64,000 nt of DNA. Origin: Lutibacter oceani. Its GTDB lineage: Bacteria > Bacteroidota > Bacteroidia > Flavobacteriales > Flavobacteriaceae. The stretch is from positions 248,001 through 312,000 of the forward strand of contig NZ_QTTQ01000009.1 of NCBI RefSeq assembly GCF_003384935.1, written 5' to 3'. Under the pieces are notes generated by a model. That model did not search any database. It saw nothing but the letters and a program-made list of their open reading frames with translations, and was not told the DNA's origin. Positions 26,070 through 36,048 of the stretch are shown in pieces; positions within the stretch are counted from its first letter, which is position 1, and every line of letters starts with the position of its first letter. Made by a program: the position numbers and the translations under genes.

Positions 26070-29000
26070 TTAAAAATTAATATTTAATCCTACTGAAATT
26101 GTTGTTGGAACAGGAATTCTATTCACATCTGTGCGCTCTGGATCAGAACCTATATAATCTTTTGGCGTAAACCAAAATAAATTTTCTCCTTGAACGTAAA
26201 TTCTAAACTTACTCATACTTGCCCATTTGTTTATCATTTCTATTGGAAGTGAATAACCAATCTGTAAGTTTCTTAACTTAAAATAAGAATTATTTCTAAA
26301 AACATAATCAGATGTATCTGTAAAATTATTTACTAATGAAAGAGAAGGAACATCAGTATTCGTATTGGTTGGAGTCCAAGCATTTAATACACCTAACCCA
26401 GCATTATCTCTACCCTGTGTAAAGTTATTCCAAAATATATATGGATCTGCACCAATTCTCCCTGCAACACCTGAACCAAAAATAGAAGCATCTAAGTTTT
26501 TATATGCCAAATTAAATCTAATACCATACTCTAATTTTGGCAAAGTTGTACCTATAAAATCTCTATCATCTCCGTTTATAACACCATCATTATTAATATC
26601 AACAATTCTTATACCTCCTGGTCTTGAATTTCCTGTCTGCACACCTCCTGTTGGAGCAGCATCTGCTTCAGCTTGGCTTTGAAACAAGCCGTCAGTTTTA
26701 TATCCGAAAATTGAGAATTGAGAATGGCCAAGTATAGAATTTTCTGCTGTTCCTGGATAACCTGCTCTTACTTGTTCTGGCAAATAAGTGATCTTATCAT
26801 TAAATGAACTGAAATTGGTACTTACTCCAAAACTTAAACCATTATCAAAATCTTTACCGTACGATAAAGTAAATTCCCAACCATTGGTTTCAGTTGAAGC
26901 ACCATTTAAAACTCGTTGTTGTCCTTCTCCAATTGTAGATGCAATTGGAGGAGTAATTAAAATATCACTTGTTTTTCTTTTAAAATAATCAAAAGAACCA
27001 ATAATTGTCTCATCTAATAAGCCAAAATCTACACCAAAATTAAATTCTTTGGTTGTTTCCCATTTTAAATCTGGGTTTTCAGCTTGAGTGGATACAAATC
27101 CTGAAGGTAATGTTCCTGTATTGTTTCCATTAATATCATACGCCGTTCCTACATTATAATAAATATTAAAAAAATCAGGCTGAAAAACATTTTGATTAGG
27201 ACCATATCTTGACTCAAACAATCCAAACCTTGATACATCGCCAATTTCTTGATTTCCTACTTCACCATACCCAGCTCTTAATTTTAAATTGGAAATAAAG
27301 TCATTGTCTTTTAAAAATTCTTCATTGCTAACTCTCCAACCCACAGTTGCCGCTGGAAAAACACCATATCTATTGTTTTTACCAAATCTTGACGAACCAT
27401 CTCTACGCACAGTTACAGATGCCAAATAACGGTCTGAAAATGCATAATTTAATTTTCCAAATTGTGAAAGCAAACTATTTCCTGAACTAATACCTTGATT
27501 AGTTCTTGCACCAGTTGCAGCATTTAATACGAAATAAGATTCTGATTCAACAGCAAACCCATCAGCAGAAGCATAAATTGTATTTAATTTATTTTCTATT
27601 GATTCTACCCCCAGTAAAACACTAAATCTATGATCTCCCAATTCCAAATCATAATTCAACGTATTAGTCATTATAATACTTGAATATTTATTGGTATCAA
27701 AAATAAGTCTGTTCACGTTTCTTGTAATAAAACCATTATTAACTTTTGGTTCTATATTTTTTCTCTTATAATCACTAAAATCAATACCTACACTGCTTCT
27801 AAAGGAAAGGTTGTCCAAAATTTGTAATTCTGCAAAAACATTTCCAAAGAAATTATTTTTCTCGGCATTGTCCCATCTATTCAAATATTGCATTAATACA
27901 GGATTATTTCTATCAGAATATCCAGCACCAATAGGGCCTCCATAATTACCATTAAGATCAAATAATGGAATAGTTGGCGCTAAAGTTATTGCCAATCCTG
28001 GAGTTGGGGCATTTCCAACATCTGCGGCTGCTAAGTTTTCATTAGATGTTGAAAACTGTGTATTTACACCAATTTTTAATTTATCATTAAATAATTTTGT
28101 ACTAGAATTCAATTTAGCACTATATCTTTCATAACCTGTATATTTTAGCATCCCTGTATTTTTAAGATACCCTAAATTTATAAATAATGCAGATTTTTCT
28201 GAATTAGCCGCTAATGATAACTCATTATTATAAACATATCCGGTTTTATAAATCGCATCTTGCCAATCAGTATCTCCAACTGGCATATTGGTATCTCCAC
28301 CAACATATGGTTGTAAGGTTACATTGTTTAAAACAGGATTTGCAAAATTATTATTCCAATCAAAATTATAAATTTCACCATAACCACCGTTTGGATCAGC
28401 ACCATCATTTACCGAGGCCTGAAATAATGCTTGACCACGTTGAAGTGAATTTAACATATTATAACGTTGTTGTTTTTCCGATTGTACTGAAAAATTGGAA
28501 TTGAAACTTACATTAACATCTCCGCCTTTTGATTTATTTTTTGTAGAAACAACAATAACCCCATTACCAGCTCTTGATCCATATAATGAAGATGCTGAGG
28601 CATCTTTTAAAACTTGAATAGATTCAATAGATTCTGGGTTTATACTTGCAAATACTTCCTGACGCTTAGTAGGCACACCATCTATTACATATAATGGATC
28701 ATTATTTCCCAAAGTAGTAATACCCCTAATTAAAATTCTACTATTAAGACCTGTAGGATCACCGGATTTTTCAACGAAAAGTCCTGCAACAGATCCTTGT
28801 AATGACTGCATAGTATTTCCAGAACTTAAGCTTTGCCCACTAAGAGATGCTAAATCTACAACGGTAACTGCCCCTGTAACATCTACTTTTCTTTCTTTTG
28901 AATAACCTGTTAAGACAACTTCATCTAGAGACTGAGCATCTAGTTCTAAAACAACATTTATTGCGCTTTTACTCTGAATTCCAATTTTTAAAGTTTTGTA

Positions 29001-29231
29001 TCCTACATAGCTGAATACCAAAGTTGCATTGCTATCCACACCACTTAATAAATAATTTCCATCAAAATCAGTAACAACACCTTTGGTTGTTCCTAACACG
29101 GATACCGAAGTTCCTGGTAAAGGTGAGCCATCATCTGAAGATGTAACAACACCATGTACCTCAATTTCTTGGGCTTGCATTGTTAGAAATGCCCCAAAGA
29201 AAATTAAAATTAAAGCTAATTTAGTTCTCAT
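26070..29231 (-). CDS. SusC-family TonB-dependent oligosaccharide transporter
   Basis: The 1053-residue outer-membrane importer has a signal peptide (LALILIFFGAFLTMQAQ), a carboxypeptidase-D-like repeat domain (VHGVVTSSDDGSPLPGTSV), a plug (DEVVLTGYSKERKVDVTGAV) and a 22-strand barrel ending in a terminal aromatic residue (VGLNINF). There is no STN domain, in line with control by the HTCS rather than by an ECF sigma factor. It forms one operon with GH32 upstream and susD downstream. Confidence 0.95.
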   Translation of the reverse strand: MRTKLALILIFFGAFLTMQAQEIEVHGVVTSSDDGSPLPGTSVSVLGTTKGVVTDFDGNYLLSGVDSNATLVFSYVGYKTLKIGIQSKSAINVVLELDAQSLDEVVLTGYSKERKVDVTGAVTVVDLASLSGQSLSSGNTMQSLQGSVAGLFVEKSGDPTGLNSRILIRGITTLGNNDPLYVIDGVPTKRQEVFASINPESIESIQVLKDASASSLYGSRAGNGVIVVSTKNKSKGGDVNVSFNSNFSVQSEKQQRYNMLNSLQRGQALFQASVNDGADPNGGYGEIYNFDWNNNFANPVLNNVTLQPYVGGDTNMPVGDTDWQDAIYKTGYVYNNELSLAANSEKSALFINLGYLKNTGMLKYTGYERYSAKLNSSTKLFNDKLKIGVNTQFSTSNENLAAADVGNAPTPGLAITLAPTIPLFDLNGNYGGPIGAGYSDRNNPVLMQYLNRWDNAEKNNFFGNVFAELQILDNLSFRSSVGIDFSDYKRKNIEPKVNNGFITRNVNRLIFDTNKYSSIIMTNTLNYDLELGDHRFSVLLGVESIENKLNTIYASADGFAVESESYFVLNAATGARTNQGISSGNSLLSQFGKLNYAFSDRYLASVTVRRDGSSRFGKNNRYGVFPAATVGWRVSNEEFLKDNDFISNLKLRAGYGEVGNQEIGDVSRFGLFESRYGPNQNVFQPDFFNIYYNVGTAYDINGNNTGTLPSGFVSTQAENPDLKWETTKEFNFGVDFGLLDETIIGSFDYFKRKTSDILITPPIASTIGEGQQRVLNGASTETNGWEFTLSYGKDFDNGLSFGVSTNFSSFNDKITYLPEQVRAGYPGTAENSILGHSQFSIFGYKTDGLFQSQAEADAAPTGGVQTGNSRPGGIRIVDINNDGVINGDDRDFIGTTLPKLEYGIRFNLAYKNLDASIFGSGVAGRIGADPYIFWNNFTQGRDNAGLGVLNAWTPTNTNTDVPSLSLVNNFTDTSDYVFRNNSYFKLRNLQIGYSLPIEMINKWASMSKFRIYVQGENLFWFTPKDYIGSDPERTDVNRIPVPTTISVGLNINF

Positions 29232-29246
29232 AATTTAATGTATAGT

Positions 29247-30848
29247 TTAGTTAAAATTAAGTTCGTTAATAATCAAGTTTTCAATTTCAAAATTGAAATT
29301 TTCAGACTTTACAGAAAATGCCTCGATAGGGTTTTTTGGAAAAAATATTTCTGTCATAACCGTTTCTCCATTGTTGTAAAATATTTCTATTGAAGTTTTG
29401 TCTAATAAAAGTCTAACTTCAAGATCATTTCCATTTGCAGCGTAAGGAGCTTTTGAAATGTTTGGAGCAAAATCTTTTGAAAAAGAAATATTTCCAGATG
29501 CGGTTCTATCACTAAAGTAAAACTGTTTATTGTTATTTACTCCAAACTTTATAGAATCACCTCTTTTGTTATCAAAACAAAACGTGTATGTATCTTCTTT
29601 TAAATTGTTGATTTTAAAATGTATATCCAAACTTTTAAAATCAACAAGTGTATTATTAGTTAATAAGGTTCGTTTCCCCTTTTCAATACTTATACTGCTT
29701 TTCTTAACTGTTTTAGAAACATAGTTTGAAATTTCTTTTACAGGAAGTGATTTTAATTGATATTGGTTGTCAGTTTTTGTAAGTTTTAATTCACGTGCAA
29801 CTGTCATAGAACTTCTCCACTTTTCAGTAGGTACTTTAATTGCATATTGCCAATTACTCATCCAACCAATAAATAGTTTTCTTCCATCAGTATCAGGTAT
29901 GTTAGACCAGGTTACACCTGCATAATTATCTTTTCCATAATCAATCCAAGAAGCATTATTCTTATCTAAATGATCTTTAAAGGTTGGATCAATTTTAAAT
30001 GTTTTTCCATCAAAATCTCCAACAAAATATTGTGTAGCAGAACCTTCATTATAACCTCCACTACCAACACTTACTAAAAGCACCCATTTTATTTCATCAG
30101 TACCTTCTGTTTGCATAGCAAATAAATCTGGACATTCCCATACCCCATTATGCGAACCAACATTTTCTCCAAAGTTTGATAGAAACTCCCAATCTTTTAA
30201 ATTTTTAGAACTATAAAACATTATTTCTTGACCAGCAGCTAATACCATTATCCACTTTTTATTTACAGCATCCCAAACAATTTTTGGATCTCTAAAATCT
30301 TTTATGTTTGGATTTTTTATAACAGGATTATCTGCATATTTTTCCCATGTTAACCCCTCATCTAAAGAATAAGCAATTGCTTGAGATTGAAAATCAATGT
30401 CACCTTGTTTTTCTTTATCCATATCGTGATAAGTAAACATCGCTACAATTGGAATTTTCCCGCCTTCTCCAAAACCTGAAGTATTATTAGCATCTACTAC
30501 AGCACTTCCTGAAAAAATATAGCCTTTCTCATCTGGAAATAATGCGATTGGTTTTTCTACCCATGTAACCATATCTGTACTAATTGCGTGCCCCCAATGC
30601 ATTGGTCCCCAAACATTCCCATCAGGATAGTGTTGAAAATATAAATGGTAATATCCATTATAGAAAAACATCCCGTTAGGATCATTCATCCAATTTGCTT
30701 TTGGTGTGAAGTGAAATTCAGGTCTATACAATTCTTCTTCCGAATAAACCATATCCACATTCTGTGAAGTGTTTTGTTCGTTCTTAGGTGTTTGTTTGCA
30801 TCCAATAAATGCAATTAACACTAACAATACAAGAATAAAATTTTTCAT
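29247..30848 (-). CDS. GH32 fructan hydrolase / sucrase lipoprotein
   Basis: The 533-residue enzyme carries a lipobox (LIAFIGC, Cys17) and is probably membrane-anchored on the periplasmic or outer face. The GH32 triad is visible: WMNDPNG with nucleophile Asp56, FRDPK and the acid/base Glu in WECPDLF. A C-terminal beta-sandwich follows. The family cleaves beta-fructosides (levan, inulin, sucrose, raffinose); the exact linkage cannot be told. Its start overlaps the stop of the upstream permease gene (TAATG). Confidence 0.93.
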   Translation of the reverse strand: MKNFILVLLVLIAFIGCKQTPKNEQNTSQNVDMVYSEEELYRPEFHFTPKANWMNDPNGMFFYNGYYHLYFQHYPDGNVWGPMHWGHAISTDMVTWVEKPIALFPDEKGYIFSGSAVVDANNTSGFGEGGKIPIVAMFTYHDMDKEKQGDIDFQSQAIAYSLDEGLTWEKYADNPVIKNPNIKDFRDPKIVWDAVNKKWIMVLAAGQEIMFYSSKNLKDWEFLSNFGENVGSHNGVWECPDLFAMQTEGTDEIKWVLLVSVGSGGYNEGSATQYFVGDFDGKTFKIDPTFKDHLDKNNASWIDYGKDNYAGVTWSNIPDTDGRKLFIGWMSNWQYAIKVPTEKWRSSMTVARELKLTKTDNQYQLKSLPVKEISNYVSKTVKKSSISIEKGKRTLLTNNTLVDFKSLDIHFKINNLKEDTYTFCFDNKRGDSIKFGVNNNKQFYFSDRTASGNISFSKDFAPNISKAPYAANGNDLEVRLLLDKTSIEIFYNNGETVMTEIFFPKNPIEAFSVKSENFNFEIENLIINELNFN

Positions 30849-32173
30849 TATTTTACATTTTTTTTGATTAATATTTTACTCAACTCTTCTAGTGGAACCC
30901 CTTTAGTTTCAGGCATCATAAAAATTACAAAGACCAATTGAAACGCCATCATTATTGCAAAAAACAGAAAAACTACACCTGCACCTATTGTTGAAAATAA
31001 TGTTGGAATTAAAGTTGGTATTATTGCTGCTAAAAGCCAATGAGTTGTGCTTCCAAATGATTGACCTGAAGCTCTTAAATGATTTGGAAAGATTTCAGAT
31101 ATAAATACCCATATTACAGCACCTTGACCTATAGCATGTGCTGCAATAAATAAAAATAAGAATATAGGAACAGCCATTCCTGTCCATCCCAAGAAAAAAG
31201 CCATTGCCACAAGTGATAAAGAGATGATATAACCTACAGAGCCTATGTACATTAATTGTTTACGGCCAAGTTTATCAATTAGAAACACTCCTAACAGAGT
31301 GAACACTAGGTTTGTAAGCCCTATACCTATACTGCTTAACAGTGCTGTACTTTCACCCAATCCAGCTTCTTCAAATATCCTTGGAGCGTAATATAAAAAT
31401 GCATTGATACCTGATAATTGATTAAACATAGCCATTAGGAATGCCAGAATGAGTGGAAAACGATATTTTTTCATAAATATATTTTCTCCTGGTAAATCTC
31501 TATTGTTTTCTTCTTGTATTTCAAGCATTAATTTTTCAGCATCGTCATCAGGGTTAATGATTTCCAAAACTTCTTTTGCTTCATCAATCCTAAGTTTCGA
31601 AATAAGCCATCTTGGACTTTTTGGTACACTAAACATGAATATTGTATAGATTAATGCAGGAAAAGCTTCTATTCCTATCATCCATCTCCAATCGTTTTCT
31701 CCTATTCCGCTTAAAAGGTAATTGGATAAAAAAGCAATCAAAATTCCGAACACAATATTAAATTGATACAAAGCTACTAAGCGACCACGGTCCTTTGCAG
31801 GTGCAATTTCAGAAATATAAGCAGGTGCAGCAATAGTTGAAGCACCAACACCTAAGCCACCAATAAATCTAAATACGGCAAAAGTCCAAGGGTCATTGGC
31901 CAAGCCAGAACCAATTGCTGAGATTGTATATAATATACCTATTAAGATTAATGTGTTTTTTCTTCCCCACTTATTGGTAGGGATTCCTCCAAAGATAGCA
32001 CCAACAACAGTTCCCCAAAGTGCCATTGCCATTACAATTGCACCATGAAAAGCATCAGACGAGCCCCATAATAATTGTAATTTTTTATCTGCCCCGGATA
32101 TTACTACAGTATCAAAGCCAAATAAAAATCCTGCTAAAGCGGCTGTTATTGACCAAATTAAGATTTTATTCAT
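30848..32173 (-). CDS. Sugar-porter MFS transporter (fructose/glucose type)
   Basis: The 441-residue membrane protein has 12 spans and sugar-porter signatures: FGFDTVVISGA in span 1, RFIGGLGVGASTIAAPAYISEIAPA, NQLSGINAFLYYAP and PETKGVPLEEL at the end. It probably takes up hexose released by GH32. It is the first gene of the locus after the regulator, with an inverted repeat and -7 box upstream. Confidence 0.9.
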   Translation of the reverse strand: MNKILIWSITAALAGFLFGFDTVVISGADKKLQLLWGSSDAFHGAIVMAMALWGTVVGAIFGGIPTNKWGRKNTLILIGILYTISAIGSGLANDPWTFAVFRFIGGLGVGASTIAAPAYISEIAPAKDRGRLVALYQFNIVFGILIAFLSNYLLSGIGENDWRWMIGIEAFPALIYTIFMFSVPKSPRWLISKLRIDEAKEVLEIINPDDDAEKLMLEIQEENNRDLPGENIFMKKYRFPLILAFLMAMFNQLSGINAFLYYAPRIFEEAGLGESTALLSSIGIGLTNLVFTLLGVFLIDKLGRKQLMYIGSVGYIISLSLVAMAFFLGWTGMAVPIFLFLFIAAHAIGQGAVIWVFISEIFPNHLRASGQSFGSTTHWLLAAIIPTLIPTLFSTIGAGVVFLFFAIMMAFQLVFVIFMMPETKGVPLEELSKILIKKNVK

Positions 32174-32528
32174 TATTAAATATTTTTTAGTTTATTACAA
32201 TTATTTACTATCGTAAGTTTAAATTGGTTATATGCTTTAACAAGTTTTAAGCATATAATTGTATTTCAAAATTAGAGGGAAAGTATTACGAGGTTGTTTG
32301 ATTATGTTTCAAAATGTTACAAAATTGTTACATAACAATAATAATATTTAATTATCTGATTATAAGTCATTTAACATTAATTGTTTTATTAAAAACTGGA
32401 CAAATTGTAATGATCTTTTAAAAAAATACAAAATTGTAACATTAATTTAGCAACCTTTTAGGGTAATTTCAGACAATAGTTGTGGGTTTTTATGAGCTCT
32501 CGAAAAGAAAATAATTTTTATATAAAAA
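32174..32528. other. Regulatory interval between HTCS and sugar-locus genes
   Basis: This 355-bp A+T-rich stretch has no gene. It holds the HTCS terminator at its right edge and, on the minus strand, the probable promoter and an inverted repeat in front of the first permease gene. The AraC-type output domain of the HTCS presumably binds here. Confidence 0.5.
32228..32274 (-). promoter_or_regulatory. Probable promoter and operator/leader hairpin of the sugar locus
   Basis: On the minus strand TAATTTTG (32274-32267) fits TAnnTTTG. Directly downstream lies a perfect 10-bp inverted repeat TTATATGCTT (32228-32237) / AAGCATATAA (32249-32258), at or just after the predicted transcription start. No clear -33 box is present, as expected of an activator-dependent promoter. 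Confidence 0.5.
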
Positions 32529-32536
32529 TTATTTTC
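32501..32536 (-). terminator. Terminator of the HTCS gene
   Basis: A perfect 15-bp A+T-rich inverted repeat GAAAATAATTTTTAT / ATAAAAATTATTTTC (32507-32536) overlaps the HTCS stop codon and is followed on the minus strand by TTTTCTTTTC. Confidence 0.6.
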
Positions 32537-35252
32537 GAAATTCTTTTGGAGTTTTTCCAAATTTATTTTTAAAAGAAGTACTAAAATAATTTGGAGAAGA
32601 AAAGCCTGTTGAATAAGCTATTTCAGAAATACTGAGTTTTGATGTTTCTAATAACTCTTTAGATTTTTCCAGTCTAAAATCTTGAATGTATTCGCTAATG
32701 CTTATTCCTAAAATAGCTTTTACCTTTCGGTATAATTGCACTCGAGAAATATTCATTTTTTCAGCTAAATCTTCTACTGAAAAATTAGAATTGTCTAAAT
32801 TTTTATCAATATTCTTTTTTATTTCAACAATAAATACTTGTTCAATTTCACCAAATTTGTTATTTGCTTCAACATTATTTAATTTGTTTGAATAGAAGTA
32901 CCTTAATCGTTCGCGATTGTATAACAAAGTCTCAATAGAATGTTCTAAAACTTTTATACTAAAAGGCTTTGATATAAACATATCTGCACCAGAATCTAGT
33001 CCTTTTATATAGGAATCCTGATCTCCTAAGGCAGTTAATATTATTGTTGGAATATGAGATGTTCTTAAATCTTTCTTTAATATTTCACAAATTTCAAAAC
33101 CGCTTTTTCCTGGTAGACTTACATCACTTAATACCAAATCCGGAACATGCTCTAGCGCTAAATCAATTGCATCTGGTCCATAAGATGTATAAACTTTATA
33201 ACGCCGTGAAAGACGATCTATTAAAAAATTATTTAAATCTATATTATCTTCAACAACCAATATGGAATATTTTTCAGTGGTGATTTCTTCAATATAATTT
33301 TGGTTAACTGTTTGCAGTTCTAAATAATCTATTTGAACTTTTTTTATTGGGAAAGTGTCAATTTCAGAAATAACTTCTTTAGGAAAATGTTCTTTTCCTT
33401 TTAAAAGTGTAATTGTAAATACCGTTCCATTATTAATATCTATTTCAATGGTTCCTCCGTGCAATTCAATAAATTGTTTAGACAAATTTAAACCAATACC
33501 TGAACTATATTGATAATTATTTGAACCTTGAAAAAATGGTTTAAAAACTTTGTCTAAATCTGTTGAAGGAATACCAATACCAGAATCACTAACTTTTATT
33601 ACAACACTATCTCCTTCGCAATTTATATCTAATTTAATTTCGCCTTTTCTTGGTGTGAATTTTAATGCGTTAGACAACAGATTGAAATATACTTTATCTA
33701 ATAAGCTTCTATCAATATAAACTTCCGTTTCTGTACAATTTGAATTAAATATATAGTTTATATTTTTTCTAACTGCTTCAGAAGAAAAATCATTAAAAAT
33801 TTGTTTAGAAAACTCATTTATATTTGTAGGAACTACATTTATATTGAATTTTTTATCTTCAATTTTTCTAAAATCCAACAATTGATTAATTAACCTTAAT
33901 AACCTGTTTGAATTTTTATAAATATTAGGTATATGATCTCCTAAATTCAATTTTCTATTAATATTTTCTTCATACAACGTTTCCGCAGTACTCATAATTA
34001 ATGTTAAAGGCGTTTTAAATTCATGAGAAAGTCCTGTAAAAAAGTTAGTTCTTGCCTCATTCACCTCTCTAATTTCTTTTGCTATCTGTTGAATTTTATT
34101 ACGTTGAATAATAATCTTTTCATTATTAATCCTTAACAACCTGTTTTTATTTTTAATTACTAGAATTGAATAAATACTATAAACTGCCAACGCAATTATT
34201 AATACCAAAAACACCAATAAAATTTTCACTAAATTATTTTGTGAATTATATGTTTTTTGAAGTTGATTAATATTGGTTTGAAGATTGTTAATGTCATTTA
34301 TTTTTTGATTGATCCGAATGAATTGACTTTCAAGTATTGCTGCGTTTCTAAAATCTACAACAGTTGATTCTAATATATTATTAATAGGATGCGTCTTTTT
34401 AGCAACTAAATCTACCGCTAAACGCAACGCTTCATCACCACCTGTTGGATATAAAATAGTAGCAATTAACACTCCTTTTTTAACCAAATCTAATCCTCCA
34501 TTTGGTCCTGGCAAACCGTCAACTCCAATAATTTTCAATTGTTTTTCAAGTCCTAAATCTTGAGCCACTTCCCAAGCTCCATAAGCCAATCTATCGTTAT
34601 GGGCAAAAACAAAATCAACATCCTTTATTTCATTAAGTGCTTTCCTAAAGCTTTCTTTTATAGAACTAGCTTCCCAATCGCTATCAATAATTTTTACAAT
34701 CTCTAAATTTGGTGTTGCTTTTATTACATCTTTAAATCCTATGCTTCTTTCATATGCAGGAGACGAACCTTCAAGCCCTCTTATTTCAATAATTTTGGTA
34801 GGTTTATTAGTTTTTGAAGCAATAAAATTAGCTGCATTTATACCCACTTGATAATTATCTGCACCTAAATATGCTGTATATGTTTGTTTATCAGTTTTTC
34901 GATCAACAACCAAAACTGGTATGCCATTATCAATTGCTTTTTGAATAACTGGCGTAACAGGAGTTGATTGCCAAGGAGAAACTATTATTACATCAACTTT
35001 TTTATCAATAAATTGTTGAATTTGTTTTGATTGAAGTTCCGAATTACTATTAGCATCTACTATTTCTAAATGAACATTCTCAAATAAATCTGCTTGAATC
35101 TGCATTGATTTATTCATTTCCTGACGCCATAAATCATTGCTAACACATTGTGAAAAGCCAATAGTTATTTTTTTGTCTTGGTTAACATTTTTACAAGAAA
35201 AAAAAGTAACTATAACTAAAAGAAAATAGTAAAATCTAACTTGAAACAACAT
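32529..35252 (-). CDS. Hybrid two-component system regulator (HTCS) with periplasmic sugar-binding sensor
   Basis: The 907-residue protein joins sensor and response regulator. After an N-terminal hydrophobic segment ending in FFSC, residues ~28-320 form a LacI/ribose-binding-type periplasmic domain (TIGFSQCVSNDLWRQEMN, FVFAHNDRLAYGAWEVAQDLG). A coiled linker, a membrane span, the His-kinase H-box (LSHEFKTPLTL), an ATPase domain (SDSGIGIP, SSGIGLNLSK), a receiver (SILVVEDN, LVLSDVSLPGKSG) and an AraC-type HTH follow. In Bacteroides thetaiotaomicron the same architecture (BT1754) senses fructose and controls a fructan locus, so fructose is the likely signal here. Confidence 0.92.
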   Translation of the reverse strand: MLFQVRFYYFLLVIVTFFSCKNVNQDKKITIGFSQCVSNDLWRQEMNKSMQIQADLFENVHLEIVDANSNSELQSKQIQQFIDKKVDVIIVSPWQSTPVTPVIQKAIDNGIPVLVVDRKTDKQTYTAYLGADNYQVGINAANFIASKTNKPTKIIEIRGLEGSSPAYERSIGFKDVIKATPNLEIVKIIDSDWEASSIKESFRKALNEIKDVDFVFAHNDRLAYGAWEVAQDLGLEKQLKIIGVDGLPGPNGGLDLVKKGVLIATILYPTGGDEALRLAVDLVAKKTHPINNILESTVVDFRNAAILESQFIRINQKINDINNLQTNINQLQKTYNSQNNLVKILLVFLVLIIALAVYSIYSILVIKNKNRLLRINNEKIIIQRNKIQQIAKEIREVNEARTNFFTGLSHEFKTPLTLIMSTAETLYEENINRKLNLGDHIPNIYKNSNRLLRLINQLLDFRKIEDKKFNINVVPTNINEFSKQIFNDFSSEAVRKNINYIFNSNCTETEVYIDRSLLDKVYFNLLSNALKFTPRKGEIKLDINCEGDSVVIKVSDSGIGIPSTDLDKVFKPFFQGSNNYQYSSGIGLNLSKQFIELHGGTIEIDINNGTVFTITLLKGKEHFPKEVISEIDTFPIKKVQIDYLELQTVNQNYIEEITTEKYSILVVEDNIDLNNFLIDRLSRRYKVYTSYGPDAIDLALEHVPDLVLSDVSLPGKSGFEICEILKKDLRTSHIPTIILTALGDQDSYIKGLDSGADMFISKPFSIKVLEHSIETLLYNRERLRYFYSNKLNNVEANNKFGEIEQVFIVEIKKNIDKNLDNSNFSVEDLAEKMNISRVQLYRKVKAILGISISEYIQDFRLEKSKELLETSKLSISEIAYSTGFSSPNYFSTSFKNKFGKTPKEFRK

Positions 35253-35407
35253 ACATAATTTAGTTGATATTGGCTAATTTAAGAATAATATTCATTATAA
35301 ATCTGTAATTTTAATTGATTCTTTAATTAGTACAGTGTGAATTTAATTTTTAAGTTGAAAAAGCAAATTACAGGGTTTTAATTTTTGGTTTTATTTAACA
35401 TGTGCAA

Positions 35408-35455
35408 ATGTTTCTAGGTTGTTGTGACTATCCTTATGGAAACGGATTATAGTAT
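35408..35455 (+). repeat. 48-bp direct repeat, right copy
   Basis: Partner of 16577-16624. The 16-bp identical core is at 35433-35448. Together the two copies bracket the 18.8-kb ATPase plus sugar-utilisation module. Confidence 0.5.
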
Positions 35456-35520
35456 CTTTTTCAGCAATGGATAGGTGTTAAAATTAATCAATTGACAGTA
35501 GCAATTGAACAACTTCAGGA

Positions 35521-35549
35521 AACAGGAAGTTTCGGCTTCCTGTTTTTAT
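35521..35549 (+). terminator. Stem-loop with T tail
   Basis: AACAGGAAG / CTTCCTGTT with a 6-nt loop, then TTTATTTAT. No gene is apparent just upstream on the plus strand, so it may be left over from a lost gene. Confidence 0.5.
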
Positions 35550-35614
35550 TTATAAAGGAATTAATTATTTTAATTGTTTTTGTATTCGTGGATGTTTAAT
35601 ATTACTTTCTCTTA

Positions 35615-35704
35615 TCAATTGAAACTAACAAGATTACATATCTCATATGATCTACTTCCAACCCTGTTTCCATTTCGTTTTTCAATTTCTTTTGTATTGA
35701 GGTT
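35615..35704 (-). pseudogene. Remnant 1 of the helicase-loader 3' end
   Basis: The minus strand reads NLNTKEIEKRNGNRVGSR, then SYEICNLVSFN and a stop. It matches the segment NLNAEELEARYGSRVRSR...MFNLISFD of the intact ATPase at 53776-54435. Several substitutions show decay. The upstream end breaks off about 28 bp from the dispersed palindrome at 35732. Confidence 0.75.
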
Positions 35705-35731
35705 TTTCTATATCTTTTTTCCATGGCCCAA

Positions 35732-35754
35732 CCCTTCGACAGGCTCAGGGTGAC
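35732..35754. repeat. Short palindromic repeat, copy d
   Basis: CCCTTCGACAGGCTCAGGGT-type palindrome ending in GAC, a widely dispersed bacterial repeat class. It sits near the broken end of remnant 1. Confidence 0.55.
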
Positions 35755-35898
35755 AAAAAAGTCTAGACTGATTTTAATTTCTTAGAATTCTAGCGTTTTA
35801 TACATTATCGCATTCAGACGACTGCATTCTTTGGATGCTTAGCCGTTTCTAAAACTTAAATTCTTACATAAATTAAACTAGGTCGGCTACATACAAAC

Positions 35899-36040
35899 CT
35901 ACATTCTTTTATCCTTTGAGTTGCTATCAAAACTAATGAGATTGAACATTTCACGAAGTCTGCTTCTTACACGGTTTCCATATCTTTTTTCAATTTCTTT
36001 TGCGTTTAGGTTTGTTGTGATGTGGGTTTTAATTCTATTT
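35899..36040 (-). pseudogene. Remnant 2 of the helicase-loader 3' end
   Basis: The minus strand reads KTHITTNLNAKEIEKRYGNR, VRSRLREMFNLISFDSNSKD, KRM and a TAG stop. It is very close to the intact ATPase C-terminus (KTHITTNLNAEELEARYGSR, VRSRLREMFNLISFDSSTTD, KRK). The 5' part is missing; the break is within about 10 bp of the 107-bp repeat at 36049. Confidence 0.85.
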
Positions 36041-36048
36041 TTTTTTGG

